Positions 1-7,594 of a stretch of 16,202 nucleotides of DNA are shown here, one piece after another. Within the stretch, counting starts at the first letter, position 1; every line of letters starts with the position of its first letter. Location of the stretch: the NCBI GenBank assembly GCA_946186175.1, contig CAMHMG010000036.1, forward strand, positions 1 through 16,202, written 5' to 3'. A program made the position numbers and the translations under genes. Source of the DNA: an uncultured Clostridia bacterium (GTDB taxonomy: Bacteria; Bacillota; Clostridia; Lachnospirales; Lachnospiraceae). The notes below the pieces were generated by a model that was given only the letters and a program-made list of their open reading frames with translations, did not search any database and had not been told where the DNA came from.

Positions 1-199
1 AATCTTTCACTTGTCTCTCAAGCCTCTGATACGTGTCGGCATCGCTTTTTATCTCTATACCAAACAATCCTCCATCTGTTACCATGACAACGTCAGCTCT
101 TGACTTTCCCATAGTAAGTTCCTCAAAGAAGCGAACTTTTCCGTATTTTATTTCCAAATATTCACACAATCCATCTCTTATATCACTGTCTCGAAGCAT
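1..199 (-). CDS. PD-(D/E)XK-like protein, sce7726 type (partial)
   Basis: This is the first 66 codons of a gene that runs off the left edge. I chose the ATG at 199 because AAGGA lies six bases upstream. The visible part reads MLRDSDIRDGL, then GKSRADVVMV, then GLFGIEIKSD followed by an Arg/Gln-rich helix. Asp36 in RADVVMV and Glu49-x-Lys51 in EIKSD have the spacing of the PD-(D/E)XK nuclease-fold active site. The text around EIKSD-DTYQRL resembles proteins named sce7726 family, whose function is not well established. It follows ybaK by about 35 bases and may be cotranscribed. The family assignment is from motif memory only, and nuclease activity is an inference. Confidence 0.6.
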   Translation of the reverse strand, partial: MLRDSDIRDGLCEYLEIKYGKVRFFEELTMGKSRADVVMVTDGGLFGIEIKSDADTYQRLERQVKD

Positions 200-234
200 T
201 CTTTTTCCTTCATCATTAAATGTCAAAATAGTTA

Positions 235-711
235 CTAAACAATAATATCTCCAAGTTCGTATCTTATAACTTTCCCAATATCGGAAGGTGCAATCTCAAC
301 CTGATATCCCACTTTGCCGGCACTGAAAAATATGGTATCAAAGTTCATTGCCGTCTCATGTATGACTGTCGCAAACTGTTTTTTCATTCCAACAGGCGAG
401 CAGCCGCCGTGAATATATCCCGTAAGCGGAAGCAGTTCCTTCTGCTTGATCATCTCTATTGATTTCTCACCAACCGCCTTAGCCGCTTTCTTAAGATCAA
501 GCTCACTATCAACAGGAACCACAAACACATAATTAGCACCTGTCTTACCACGTGTTACAAGTGTCTTAAACACTCGTTTCGGATCCTCGCCCAATATCTT
601 TGCAATCTCCTCGCCGGAAGTCGATGGATCTTCTGTATATGTGTGAGCTGTATAGGCAATCTTTTTCTGCTCAAGCAAGCGCATAACGTTGGTTTTCTCA
701 TTCTTGTTCAT
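235..711 (-). CDS. ybaK: Cys-tRNA(Pro)/Cys-tRNA(Cys) deacylase, YbaK/EbsC family
   Basis: The product is a free-standing trans-editing protein that hydrolyses Cys wrongly attached to tRNA(Pro), working in the cytoplasm beside prolyl-tRNA synthetase. The start is the ATG at 711, giving 158 aa, because GGGAG lies seven bases upstream. A longer frame to 753 has no better signal. The protein shows the YbaK core: an N-terminal helix (NVMRLLEQKKI), STSGEEIAKILG, then RVFKTLVT with the family's conserved Lys, VFVVPVDSELDLKKAAKAVG, and the GGCSPVGMKK loop typical of the YbaK/ProX superfamily. Length matches the family, usually about 155-160 aa. It lies 68 bases after the dehydrogenase gene, with no terminator seen between them. 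Confidence 0.9.
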   Translation of the reverse strand: MNKNEKTNVMRLLEQKKIAYTAHTYTEDPSTSGEEIAKILGEDPKRVFKTLVTRGKTGANYVFVVPVDSELDLKKAAKAVGEKSIEMIKQKELLPLTGYIHGGCSPVGMKKQFATVIHETAMNFDTIFFSAGKVGYQVEIAPSDIGKVIRYELGDIIV

Positions 712-779
712 TACAATTCTCCCTGCAACAATAATACTTCTATCACTTATCAATATATATTATTCAACATTTCTTGCCG

Positions 780-1835
780 TTATAATTTCTCTAGTTCATT
801 ATAAATTGCCAGTAAATGTTCCCTCGAAAGCTCTGCCTCATTCAGAATAGTATATCGCTCCGGTCTTGTAGCCGATGCACTCTGCCAAGCACCCACAAAG
901 ATATCCTCTGTAATCTTCCACTCAGAAGGCTTCACCGGGATATTATACTCTTTTAATAATCTTGTAATTTTCTCTATATTTCTACCCTGAAACTTACAGG
1001 CAGCATAACTACCCATAGCAACTGCGATACCATGAGGAACCCTGACATCATCGGCATAGTTTTCCTCCAGCGCATGGCAGAATAAATGCTCAGAACCACT
1101 TGACGGTCTTGATGAGCCTGCAATCTCCATAGCAAGTCCACCCATGACAAGAGCCTGTGTAAGACGCTTAATAAAATCCTTGCTTTTCAACTCCTTCATA
1201 TCGTTATAGCAGATAGAATTAAATGCCATCTTGGATATCATATAAGCGAAATCGTGAACATTTTCCCTGCCTTCTTCTGCGGCAATTCTCCAATCATTCA
1301 ACGCAGTATACTTACTTATCGTATCACCTATTCCCGAAAGAAGCTGTCTTTCCGGCGCGCTCATTATTATGTTCACATCAACAAATATAGCGTCCGGAAT
1401 AGTGCATTTGAATGTCTTTCTGGCACGTCCCTCTGTACCAAGAACCGCAACAGGTGAAGCCAGACTGTCATTTGAAAGTGTTGTAGGAAGGCATATATAA
1501 CCTGCTTTGCTAACAAATGCCGCAAACTTGGCAAGGTCTAACACAGTACCACCACCAAAGCCTATCACGAGTCCGAATTCCTTCATTGTTATATACTTGG
1601 CAAGATCCACTGCCTCATCATAAGTTGCAGCCTCTATCAGATAAAATTCACTCGTTCCAAAACTTGACGCTATGGTAGAAAGTGTGTCCTCAAATAGTTC
1701 CTTAAGTGCCTTCTCCGTGACAATAATCGTCTTCTTATTTTCCAAATCCGGTACAACATCCTCCATCATTTCAGGAATGTAAGCAAAACAGCCCTCCTCC
1801 ACACGAAGATGATCCGGTAATCTGAACTGATGCAT
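780..1835 (-). CDS. iron-containing alcohol dehydrogenase family protein, sn-glycerol-1-phosphate dehydrogenase-like
   Basis: This is a 351-aa polyol dehydrogenase resembling the glycerol-1-phosphate dehydrogenase/AraM (EgsA) branch. Known members reduce dihydroxyacetone phosphate with NAD(P)H. The N-terminal half is the nucleotide-binding domain, with the GFGGGTVLDLAK loop at about residues 92-103 and a PTTLSNDSLASP segment at 117-128. The C-terminal helical domain carries the expected metal ligands: Asp171 (SGIGD), His250 (SGSEH) and His268 (VPHG). The ATG at 1835 has TTTGGAGG about nine bases upstream. The gene starts just past the rpsI terminator, so it may have its own promoter (an AT-rich TATATAAA lies at about 1864-1871) or depend on readthrough. 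The substrate is not provable from sequence; another polyol phosphate is possible. Confidence 0.8.
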   Translation of the reverse strand: MHQFRLPDHLRVEEGCFAYIPEMMEDVVPDLENKKTIIVTEKALKELFEDTLSTIASSFGTSEFYLIEAATYDEAVDLAKYITMKEFGLVIGFGGGTVLDLAKFAAFVSKAGYICLPTTLSNDSLASPVAVLGTEGRARKTFKCTIPDAIFVDVNIIMSAPERQLLSGIGDTISKYTALNDWRIAAEEGRENVHDFAYMISKMAFNSICYNDMKELKSKDFIKRLTQALVMGGLAMEIAGSSRPSSGSEHLFCHALEENYADDVRVPHGIAVAMGSYAACKFQGRNIEKITRLLKEYNIPVKPSEWKITEDIFVGAWQSASATRPERYTILNEAELSREHLLAIYNELEKL

Positions 1836-1891
1836 CTATCAATACCTCCAAAGCATTATTTCTTTTATATAACAATACTTATGATAACAAG

Positions 1892-1924
1892 AAAACCCCC
1901 AAAACACAAGGCTTTGAGGGCTTT
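1892..1924 (-). terminator. intrinsic terminator after rpsI
   Basis: On the minus strand CCCTCAAA (1913-1920) pairs with TTTTGGGGG (1896-1904), tolerating one U-G pair, around a short loop, and is followed by TTTTC. It sits about 30 bases after the rpsI stop, so it likely ends the rplM-rpsI transcript before the dehydrogenase gene. Confidence 0.8.
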
Positions 1925-1951
1925 TGTAAAACTTTGTAAAATCTTGATAAA

Positions 1952-2347
1952 TTATCTCTTCGAGAACTGCGGAGCACGACGAGCTGCCTTCAAACCAGGT
2001 TTCTTTCTTTCCTTCATACGTGAATCACGTGTGAGGTAACCTGCCTTCTTAAGTGAAGGACGATTCTCAGCATCTGCCTCTAATAATGCTCTTGAAATAC
2101 CATGACGGATAGCTCCTGCCTGTCCTGTATATCCACCACCGCGAACATTAACAAGTACATCGAACTTTCCTACTGTATTAGTAACAACAAATGGCTGATT
2201 AACGATGAGCTTTAATGTATCAAGTCCAAAGTAATCTTCCATATCTTTCTTATTGATTGTAATCTTACCTGTACCAGGTGTTAAGTATACTCTTGCAACA
2301 CTGCTTTTTCTTCTACCTGTTCCGTAATATCTTGCTGATTTAGCCAC
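1952..2347 (-). CDS. rpsI: 30S ribosomal protein S9
   Basis: S9 is a small-subunit protein whose C-terminal tail reaches the P-site tRNA. I place the start at the GTG at 2347, giving 131 aa beginning (M)AKSARYYGTGRRKSS, because AAGGAGGA lies eight bases upstream. The ATG at 2365 overlaps the rplM stop codon, precedes that Shine-Dalgarno, and would add six residues unlike the family. Seen motifs are GTGRRKSSVARVYL at the N-terminus, RGGGYTGQAGAIRHGISRAL in the middle, and the basic tail KKPGLKAARRAPQFSKR ending in the conserved Ser-Lys-Arg. It is the distal gene of the rplM-rpsI pair and precedes a terminator. Confidence 0.97.
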   Translation of the reverse strand: MAKSARYYGTGRRKSSVARVYLTPGTGKITINKKDMEDYFGLDTLKLIVNQPFVVTNTVGKFDVLVNVRGGGYTGQAGAIRHGISRALLEADAENRPSLKKAGYLTRDSRMKERKKPGLKAARRAPQFSKR

Positions 2348-2364
2348 TACTTTGTCCTCCTTCA

Positions 2365-2799
2365 TTAATACTTAATTTCTAACTCTTTAGGTTGCTGTGC
2401 CTGCTGCTTGTGCTCAGGTCCTGCATAAACATGAAGCTTTGTAATCATCTCACGTCCCAAAGGTCCCTTAGGAAGCATACCCTTAACAGCTTTGCGGAGA
2501 ACTTCTTCCGGCTTCTTTGCTAACATTTCTTTCAATGTTGTTTCCTTCATACCGCCTACATAACCTGAGTAGTTATAATAGATCTTCTGGTCTAATTTCT
2601 TACCTGTTACTTTGATCTTGTCTGCATTAACAACTACTACGTAATCACCTGTATCAATATGCGGTGTAAATGTCGGCTTATTCTTACCTCTTAATACGCT
2701 TGCGATCTCTGATGCCAAACGTCCTAATGTATGTCCTGTAGCGTCAACTACATACCACTGTCTCTCGATTGTCGATGGGCTTGCCATATAACTCTTCAT
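2365..2799 (-). CDS. rplM: 50S ribosomal protein L13
   Basis: L13 is an early-assembly large-subunit protein that binds 23S rRNA. The start is the ATG at 2799, giving 144 aa, because AAGGAGG sits just upstream with proper spacing. The frame is open for eight more codons without any signal. Conserved blocks include the N-terminal RQWYVVDATGHTLGRLAS, then GDYVVVVNADKIKVTGKK, KIYYNYSGYVGG and LPKGPLGREM, followed by LHVYAGPEHKQQAQQP near the C-terminus. It is the promoter-proximal gene of the pair with rpsI; the rplM stop lies 17 bases before the chosen rpsI start. A consensus promoter lies about 300 bases upstream, leaving a long leader. Confidence 0.97.
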   Translation of the reverse strand: MKSYMASPSTIERQWYVVDATGHTLGRLASEIASVLRGKNKPTFTPHIDTGDYVVVVNADKIKVTGKKLDQKIYYNYSGYVGGMKETTLKEMLAKKPEEVLRKAVKGMLPKGPLGREMITKLHVYAGPEHKQQAQQPKELEIKY

Positions 2800-3093
2800 G
2801 GTGTTCCTCCTTAAAATATTCAAAAGTTTCTGTCATACGCATATATTAAATGCTCTACAGTATCAGATATCATATCTGCTCCCGCTGCAATGTCCGAAAC
2901 AGCGAATAATGCTCTTGATATGTTTCGATTCCGTATTCCTGACAATATCTATTATCATCTTCTTATATCTCATCATATCACCGTCTCCGGCATCCATCAT
3001 ATATGATGTTGGAAAGCGATATAATCCGATGATTCAAAACTACCGTAACACCGGGGCTTATTGGCGTCAGAGCAGTCTTTTCCTATCATCACA
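2800..3093 (-). promoter_or_regulatory. long 5' leader of rplM-rpsI
   Basis: About 290 bases separate the expected transcription start from the rplM ATG, much longer than needed for translation. It contains a perfect 14-bp palindrome CATCATATATGATG (2995-3008), a CAGATAT-c-ATATCTG inverted repeat (2864-2878) and a small CCG-tctc-CGG stem (2981-2990). L13 leaders that give autogenous control are known in Firmicutes. I cannot match this one to a specific model, so regulation is inferred. The same stretch has coding-like fragments, listed separately. Confidence 0.4.
2820..3035 (-). pseudogene. possible frameshifted gene remnant in the rplM leader
   Basis: Protein-like text appears in different minus-strand frames. 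One frame gives FPTSYMMDAGDGDMM running on to KKMIIDIVRNTE (about 2922-3020). Another gives NISRALFAVSDIAAGADM followed by ISDTVEHLIYAYDRNF and a stop at 2820-2822. The order of GDGD, then xDIVRNTE, then a segment ending in AAGADMISDTVEHLI, loosely recalls the C-terminal end of Cof-type HAD phosphatases (GDGxND, then AxxVKxxADyvt). No single frame covers both pieces, and no start fits. Alternatives are a 37-codon upstream ORF (2863-2976, weak GGAG), or chance openness in a structured leader. Confidence 0.25.
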
Positions 3094-3100
3094 AGAAAGT

Positions 3101-3129
3101 ATTATATTATAAATAAAAATCCATGTCAA
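3101..3129 (-). promoter_or_regulatory. consensus housekeeping sigma promoter for rplM-rpsI
   Basis: On the minus strand TTGACA (3124-3129) and TATAAT (3101-3106) are separated by exactly 17 bases. Both hexamers match the vegetative sigma consensus at every position, and the spacer is AT-rich. Transcription should start near 3093-3095. It lies past the stop of the enzyme I-like gene and gives L13/S9 strong independent expression. Confidence 0.9.
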
Positions 3130-3164
3130 CGGGTTTTTGAGAAAATCTTCTTTTTAATCATTTT

Positions 3165-3926
3165 TCAAATAAAATCCTGTATGAATTGTTCTGTCGGATC
3201 TACGTATATACATGAATTCTTGCCGTCTATCACTGCCTTCTTTCCTTCCCAGTCAACATCAATATCTTTACATTGGATAATAGTTGGAAAATCCATGCCT
3301 TTTGCAAGTATAGCCATATGACTGTTCATACTGCCTTCTTTTAATACAATCCCTGCAAGCATTGGAATATTGAGCTTGACCATTTCTGATGGAAACAGAT
3401 CCTTTGTCATCAAAATCACAGGTTCTTCTTTTTCCGGTAGAAGTCCTTCTGTTCCCGACAAGATTTCTTCTTTCTCCTGCATAAACATCTCATTTCCACA
3501 GAGAATGTCCATCACCGTGTGCTTAATATCATATATGTCAGCAGCCCTTTCTTTCATATATGTATCATCCATCTGATTAAAAATCTTTGCCTGTTCATCA
3601 AACACAGTATCAACTGCGCGTTCCGCTGACTTTTTCTGATCTATGATCATTTTTCTCACTTCGGTACGAAGATACTCATCCTCTAACATCATTACGTGTG
3701 CCTTGAAAATCTCTGCAAGTTCAGTATCTGTATCAGAAGCAAACTTTGTTTCTTGCAGAGCCTTCAATTCTTCTACTGCCTTACAAAAAGCGATGTCTAA
3801 CCTTTCAAGCTCTGATTCAACATCAGATATTTCATTATCATTTATCAAATAATTTTTTCTTTTATATATTAATATCCTGCCTATTGCCGTTTTCTGTGTT
3901 ATGCTGACACCTTTCGCCATTATCAT
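3165..3926 (-). CDS. stand-alone N-terminal domain of PTS enzyme I (PEP-utilising enzyme)
   Basis: The 253-aa product matches only the amino-terminal half of PTS enzyme I: an HPr-binding helical domain (LERLDIAFCKAVEELKAL, then AEIFKAHVMMLEDEYL) and the phosphohistidine swivelling domain. The active-site His is in KEGSMNSHMAILAKGMDFP (His203 from the chosen start). It stops at the point where full enzyme I (about 570 aa) would continue into its PEP-binding barrel, which is absent. I chose ATG 3926 (GGGGTG six bases upstream); ATG 3920 and GTG 3935 are alternatives. It follows truA by 115 bases and may have its own promoter. It could accept phosphate from HPr or another enzyme I, or be a decoy or regulator; it cannot use PEP alone. 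Confidence 0.75.
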   Translation of the reverse strand: MIMAKGVSITQKTAIGRILIYKRKNYLINDNEISDVESELERLDIAFCKAVEELKALQETKFASDTDTELAEIFKAHVMMLEDEYLRTEVRKMIIDQKKSAERAVDTVFDEQAKIFNQMDDTYMKERAADIYDIKHTVMDILCGNEMFMQEKEEILSGTEGLLPEKEEPVILMTKDLFPSEMVKLNIPMLAGIVLKEGSMNSHMAILAKGMDFPTIIQCKDIDVDWEGKKAVIDGKNSCIYVDPTEQFIQDFI

Positions 3927-3978
3927 TTCCCGCACCCCATTTATAATATTTACTCACTACACGTTTACTTTCAAAATC

Positions 3979-4008
3979 CAATAAGAATAGTCGTTTTCGT
4001 TCTTACTG
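3979..4008 (-). terminator. weak hairpin after truA
   Basis: CAGTAAGAA and TTCTTATTG (minus strand) form a nine-pair stem with one G-U, with a possible inner CG-aaaa-CG. Only GATTTTG follows, so the U tract is poor. It may reduce readthrough from truA into the enzyme I-like gene, or be an RNA 3'-end stem. Confidence 0.3.
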
Positions 4009-4041
4009 AAAAAACAACATATGTTTTATCCTATTCTGAAT

Positions 4042-4779
4042 TTACAGATATTCAATATTTTGCAGAGTCAGTCCGCACGCCGGCGCCTTATGGCCTGCCT
4101 TTGTTCTGTCTTTCTCATCCAGAATATTTTTGATCTCCTCAGGAGGTATCATTCCCATTCCAACCTTTAATAATGAGCCTACAATTATCCTGACCATATT
4201 ATACAAAAATCCGTTTCCGTTGATAACAATTCTTACAATATTGCCTTCACGAATAACATTAATATAATATATCGTCCTTACGGTATTCTCAACATCGTCC
4301 TTGGGCGTGCAGAAACTCTTGTAATCATGTTCACCGACAAGATAATCCGCGCCCTGCTGCATTTTCTCCTCATCTAAATGATAGTATACAAAATGTGAAT
4401 ACAGCCTGACAGTGGGATCCGGAAACTGTGCGTTATATATCTTATATTCATACGTCTTTCTGGTGTCACAATATCTTGGATGAAAATCAGGTTCAACTTC
4501 TTCCGACTTCTGTATCCTTATATCATCAGGCAGCAGATTGTTAATAGCATAAGCTATTTTATCCGGAGGCATGGTTACCTCGGCATCAAACACCGCCACA
4601 TTTCCAAGAGAATGAACTCCCGAATCAGTACGGCTTGCTCCTATTACAACAATATCCTGTCCGAAAAATTTACTGAGTGTCTTATTAAGCACTTCTTCAA
4701 CCGTTATTCCATTTTTTTGAATCTGCCATCCACAGTAATTTGTACCATCATATGCAACAATAAGCTTGATCCTCTTCAT
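4042..4779 (-). CDS. truA: tRNA pseudouridine(38-40) synthase
   Basis: TruA isomerises uridines 38, 39 and 40 in the anticodon stem-loop of many tRNAs. The 245-aa product has the family start KRIKLIVAYDGTNYCGWQ, and the catalytic Asp52 lies in GASRTDSGVHSLGN. Further conserved blocks are FHPRYCDTRKTYEYKIYN, HDYKSFCT and NGNGFLYNMVRIIVGSLL near the C-terminus. The usual family length is about 245-270 aa. ATG 4779 has GGGAGA about six bases upstream. It follows ecfT by 51 bases, the gene order expected downstream of the alpha operon in many Firmicutes. Confidence 0.96.
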   Translation of the reverse strand: MKRIKLIVAYDGTNYCGWQIQKNGITVEEVLNKTLSKFFGQDIVVIGASRTDSGVHSLGNVAVFDAEVTMPPDKIAYAINNLLPDDIRIQKSEEVEPDFHPRYCDTRKTYEYKIYNAQFPDPTVRLYSHFVYYHLDEEKMQQGADYLVGEHDYKSFCTPKDDVENTVRTIYYINVIREGNIVRIVINGNGFLYNMVRIIVGSLLKVGMGMIPPEEIKNILDEKDRTKAGHKAPACGLTLQNIEYL

Positions 4780-4830
4780 GATGTTCTCCCTTGTATATTA
4801 ATAATTAGGTAATTGCCTATTAATAATACT

Positions 4831-5655
4831 CTATATTCCACTCAGTATTCCCAGATGTAACAGCCTCTTTAAAATGATCAGCACTACCAGATATACCACC
4901 AGCAATATATAAACAATGTAATCATTGCGATCATATTGCAAAGGTTTCATTTTCGTTCTGCCTTCCTCGCCATGATAGCATCTTGCATCCATCGCAAGCG
5001 CAAGATCATTACTTCTCCTTATCGCTGATACAAACAGAGGAACTATGATTGGCAGCAGCTTCTTAACTCTCTTTATGATGTTCCCCTCATTAAAATCCAC
5101 ACCCCTTGCTGTCTGAGCCTTCATTATTCTATCAAGCTCACCTGTCAATACCGGTATAAACCTAAGCGCTATCGACATTATCATAGCTATTTCATGTACC
5201 GGAATACCAAGCTTCTTCATCCACGATAACAGTCTTTCCAAACCATCTGTCAACGCAGTCGGAGTAGTAGTATATGTCATCATCGATGAACCGGTAATAA
5301 TTAAAATAAGTCTGATCAACAGAAATAACGCAGAATATATTCCCGTCCGGGTTATACTAATAAATCTCCACTTAAATATTATATCAGCACCTTTAACAGT
5401 GAACATCTGAAGAATTACCGTGAACACCAGAAATGCCATTATGCCCTTTGTTCCTTTAATAATATAACTCCACTTAACCTTTGAAATATTGACATATACC
5501 AGCAGGACTGCAAATGCCGCTGCATACATATATATATTCCTCATAAACAACAGACTTATAACATAAATAAATGTCACTACAAGTTTAACACGTGGGTCTA
5601 ATCTATGTATAACAGAATCAACACTATAATATTTTCCTATTGTCATTTCTCTCAT
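4831..5655 (-). CDS. ecfT: energy-coupling factor transporter transmembrane protein EcfT
   Basis: EcfT is the membrane scaffold that links the two EcfA ATPases to substrate-binding S components for vitamins and metals. The 274-aa product begins MREMTIGKYYSVDSVIHRLDPRVKL, a typical EcfT start, and has hydrophobic stretches at about 24-38, 41-57, 71-86, 103-122, 155-171, 201-212 and 247-264. Of the two coupling motifs, the first is canonical (Ala-Arg-Gly at 183-185 in QTARGVDF). The second reads Ala-Arg-Cys (224-226 in MDARCYHGEEGRTK). ATG 5655 has AGGTG seven bases upstream. It lies 56 bases after the fused ecfA gene. No S component is encoded in the window, which fits a group II module that serves several unlinked S proteins. 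Confidence 0.93.
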   Translation of the reverse strand: MREMTIGKYYSVDSVIHRLDPRVKLVVTFIYVISLLFMRNIYMYAAAFAVLLVYVNISKVKWSYIIKGTKGIMAFLVFTVILQMFTVKGADIIFKWRFISITRTGIYSALFLLIRLILIITGSSMMTYTTTPTALTDGLERLLSWMKKLGIPVHEIAMIMSIALRFIPVLTGELDRIMKAQTARGVDFNEGNIIKRVKKLLPIIVPLFVSAIRRSNDLALAMDARCYHGEEGRTKMKPLQYDRNDYIVYILLVVYLVVLIILKRLLHLGILSGI

Positions 5656-5711
5656 TTGGTTACACCTATTCTAAATCTTATCATCAATCCTAACAAACTA
5701 CTGCATTAAAC

Positions 5712-7505
5712 TCACCTACTGCATAATTCCGCAAAAACATCTTTCTTTCTATGCTTGCAAATGTCTATATCAATGCCGGCTGCTTTTAAGCCATGAAGTA
5801 TTTTTACGCCTAAAGGAACATCATAGCAAGGAGAATCAATTAATGTATTTAATGAATACACATAAGCGGCTTCTCCATCAACTACAATCTCCCCATTGTC
5901 CATGACCACTATCCTGTCTGCATATTCTGCCACTTCTTCCATTGAATGAGACACCATCACAATCGTGATTCCCTGTTCATGCTGTAATTTTTTGAGCATA
6001 TCAAGCAAATCTTTTGCTGATACGGGATCGAGCCCTGATGTCGGCTCATCCAAAACAAGATATTCGGGACCCATTGCCAAGACTCCTGCTATAGCAACTC
6101 TTCTTTTCTGTCCGCCCGAAAGTGAAAGAGGTGGGACATCGTATATTGTATCAGAAAGTCCTACAGCCTCTATTGCACTGTATGCACGTTGATTAGCTTC
6201 GACCCTTGATATGTTCATATTCAACGGACCAAATGCTACATCCTGTTCTACAGACTCTGCAAAGAGCTGATATTCAGGATATTGAAATACCAGACCTACC
6301 TTCTGTCTTAATTCCTTCAAAGGGAAATCTTTGTCTGATATATCTTTGCCGTTATAGTATACGCTGCCTGTTTCCGGCATCAAAAGTCCATTTAAATGCT
6401 GCATAAGGGTCGACTTACCCGATCCGGTACTGCCAATAACTGCAATAAACTCGCCCTTACCAATATGAAGATCAATATTTTTTAATGCATAAGTTTCACC
6501 TGCAAAACCTTTGTTATATATATAATTAACATTATCTAGTAAAATCCCTTCTGCCGGATTATATTCTAAGTGTTGATATTGTCTGCCAGGATTTTTATTG
6601 ACAGACGTTTTGCCGCTGGATGTTTTGCTGTATGATATTTCATCGCTATATTTTGTACAGAGCAGATCTACAAGTTGTTCATCACTCTCTATAGATTCTG
6701 CTTCTTCTCTGTCAATCATTTTCTGTTCAAGCAAAAAATTAATATACTGATACAGATTAGGAGGCATTAATCCACAATCATATATTACATCCTCTTTATC
6801 AAAAATTTGTTTAGGTGTACCCTGTAACATTAGCTTTCCCTGTTTCATCACCATCACCTTGTCAGCTGCTATTACTTCATCCATGTGATGAGTTATCCAT
6901 ATGATTGTAATTCCTTTTTCCTTATTGAGCATCACTGCCGTGTTAAGTATGTGCTTACGGCTTACAGGATCAAGCATTGCTGTGGCTTCATCAAATATTA
7001 TGCATTTCGGTTCCATTGCAAGCACACCTGCTATTGCAACCCTCTGCTTCTGACCTCCGGATAAATTATTAGGATTCACAGCCCTATATTCTTCCATTTC
7101 AGTACAATCCAAAGCATTATCCACCTGATTCCAGATTTTCTCTTTAGAAAAGCCAAGGTTTTCTGGTCCGAAAGCCACATCCTCTTCAACCAGGCTTCCA
7201 ATAATCTGGTTGTCAGGATTCTGAAACACCATGCCTGCTGTTTTTCTGACAGCAAGTCTTAGTTCCTCATCTTTTGTATCAATCCCATCAACTATTACAG
7301 TACCCTCACTTGGTGTCAGCAGTGCATTTATCTGCTTTGCAAGGGTTGATTTGCCGGAACCGTTTTTCCCGACTATTGCAATAAAATCTCCCTGCTCAAC
7401 ATCAAAAGAAATATCTGAAATAGCTTCTACCATCTCCTCGACATTGCCTTCATCATCACGCCTGAAATATTCAAATACAAGATTCTTTATTTCTATAAAA
7501 CCCAT
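5712..7505 (-). CDS. ecfA: fused energy-coupling factor ATPase, EcfA1-EcfA2 in one chain
   Basis: One open frame encodes two complete ABC ATPases of the ECF type, normally separate proteins of about 280 aa. Residues below count from GTG 7511; I prefer ATG 7505 (597 aa), since AAAAAGGA lies eight bases before it. The first domain has Walker A GKNGSGKST (48-56), VFQNPDNQ, signature LSGGQKQR (150-157), Walker B IIFDEAT and switch His208. The linker at about 270-320 is Ser/Lys-rich. The second domain has GSTGSGKST (360-368), VFQYPEYQ, LSGGQKRR (464-471), LVLDEPTSGLDP and His522. All catalytic motifs appear intact in both halves. With EcfT it would power vitamin uptake. It follows rplQ across a hairpin, 83 bases from the chosen start. 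Confidence 0.93.
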   Translation of the reverse strand: MGFIEIKNLVFEYFRRDDEGNVEEMVEAISDISFDVEQGDFIAIVGKNGSGKSTLAKQINALLTPSEGTVIVDGIDTKDEELRLAVRKTAGMVFQNPDNQIIGSLVEEDVAFGPENLGFSKEKIWNQVDNALDCTEMEEYRAVNPNNLSGGQKQRVAIAGVLAMEPKCIIFDEATAMLDPVSRKHILNTAVMLNKEKGITIIWITHHMDEVIAADKVMVMKQGKLMLQGTPKQIFDKEDVIYDCGLMPPNLYQYINFLLEQKMIDREEAESIESDEQLVDLLCTKYSDEISYSKTSSGKTSVNKNPGRQYQHLEYNPAEGILLDNVNYIYNKGFAGETYALKNIDLHIGKGEFIAVIGSTGSGKSTLMQHLNGLLMPETGSVYYNGKDISDKDFPLKELRQKVGLVFQYPEYQLFAESVEQDVAFGPLNMNISRVEANQRAYSAIEAVGLSDTIYDVPPLSLSGGQKRRVAIAGVLAMGPEYLVLDEPTSGLDPVSAKDLLDMLKKLQHEQGITIVMVSHSMEEVAEYADRIVVMDNGEIVVDGEAAYVYSLNTLIDSPCYDVPLGVKILHGLKAAGIDIDICKHRKKDVFAELCSR

Positions 7506-7532
7506 ACACACATTCCTTTTTAAGTAAATATT

Positions 7533-7560
7533 AAGGCGGAGACCAAAAAGCCTCCGCCTT
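7533..7560 (-). terminator. GC-rich hairpin between rplQ and ecfA
   Basis: AAGGCGGAG and CTCCGCCTT form a perfect nine-pair stem with a ten-base loop. On the minus strand it is followed by AATATTTACTT, a weak U tract. It probably marks the end, or partial attenuation, of the alpha operon. The hairpin is symmetric, but no plus-strand gene needs it. Confidence 0.6.
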
Positions 7561-7594
7561 ATAATAAACGTTATTCTTTATTATTGCAAGTAGA

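Noticed and set aside
2798..3112. 104-codon plus-strand frame across the rplM leader
   Set aside because: There is no ribosome binding site, and it covers the antisense of a consensus promoter and leader.
4480..4812. Plus-strand frame antisense to truA
   Set aside because: It is the shadow of a strongly conserved gene with no signals of its own.
4796..4829. Terminator between ecfT and truA
   Set aside because: The stem is AT-rich with mismatches and no U tract, and the genes are only 51 bases apart.
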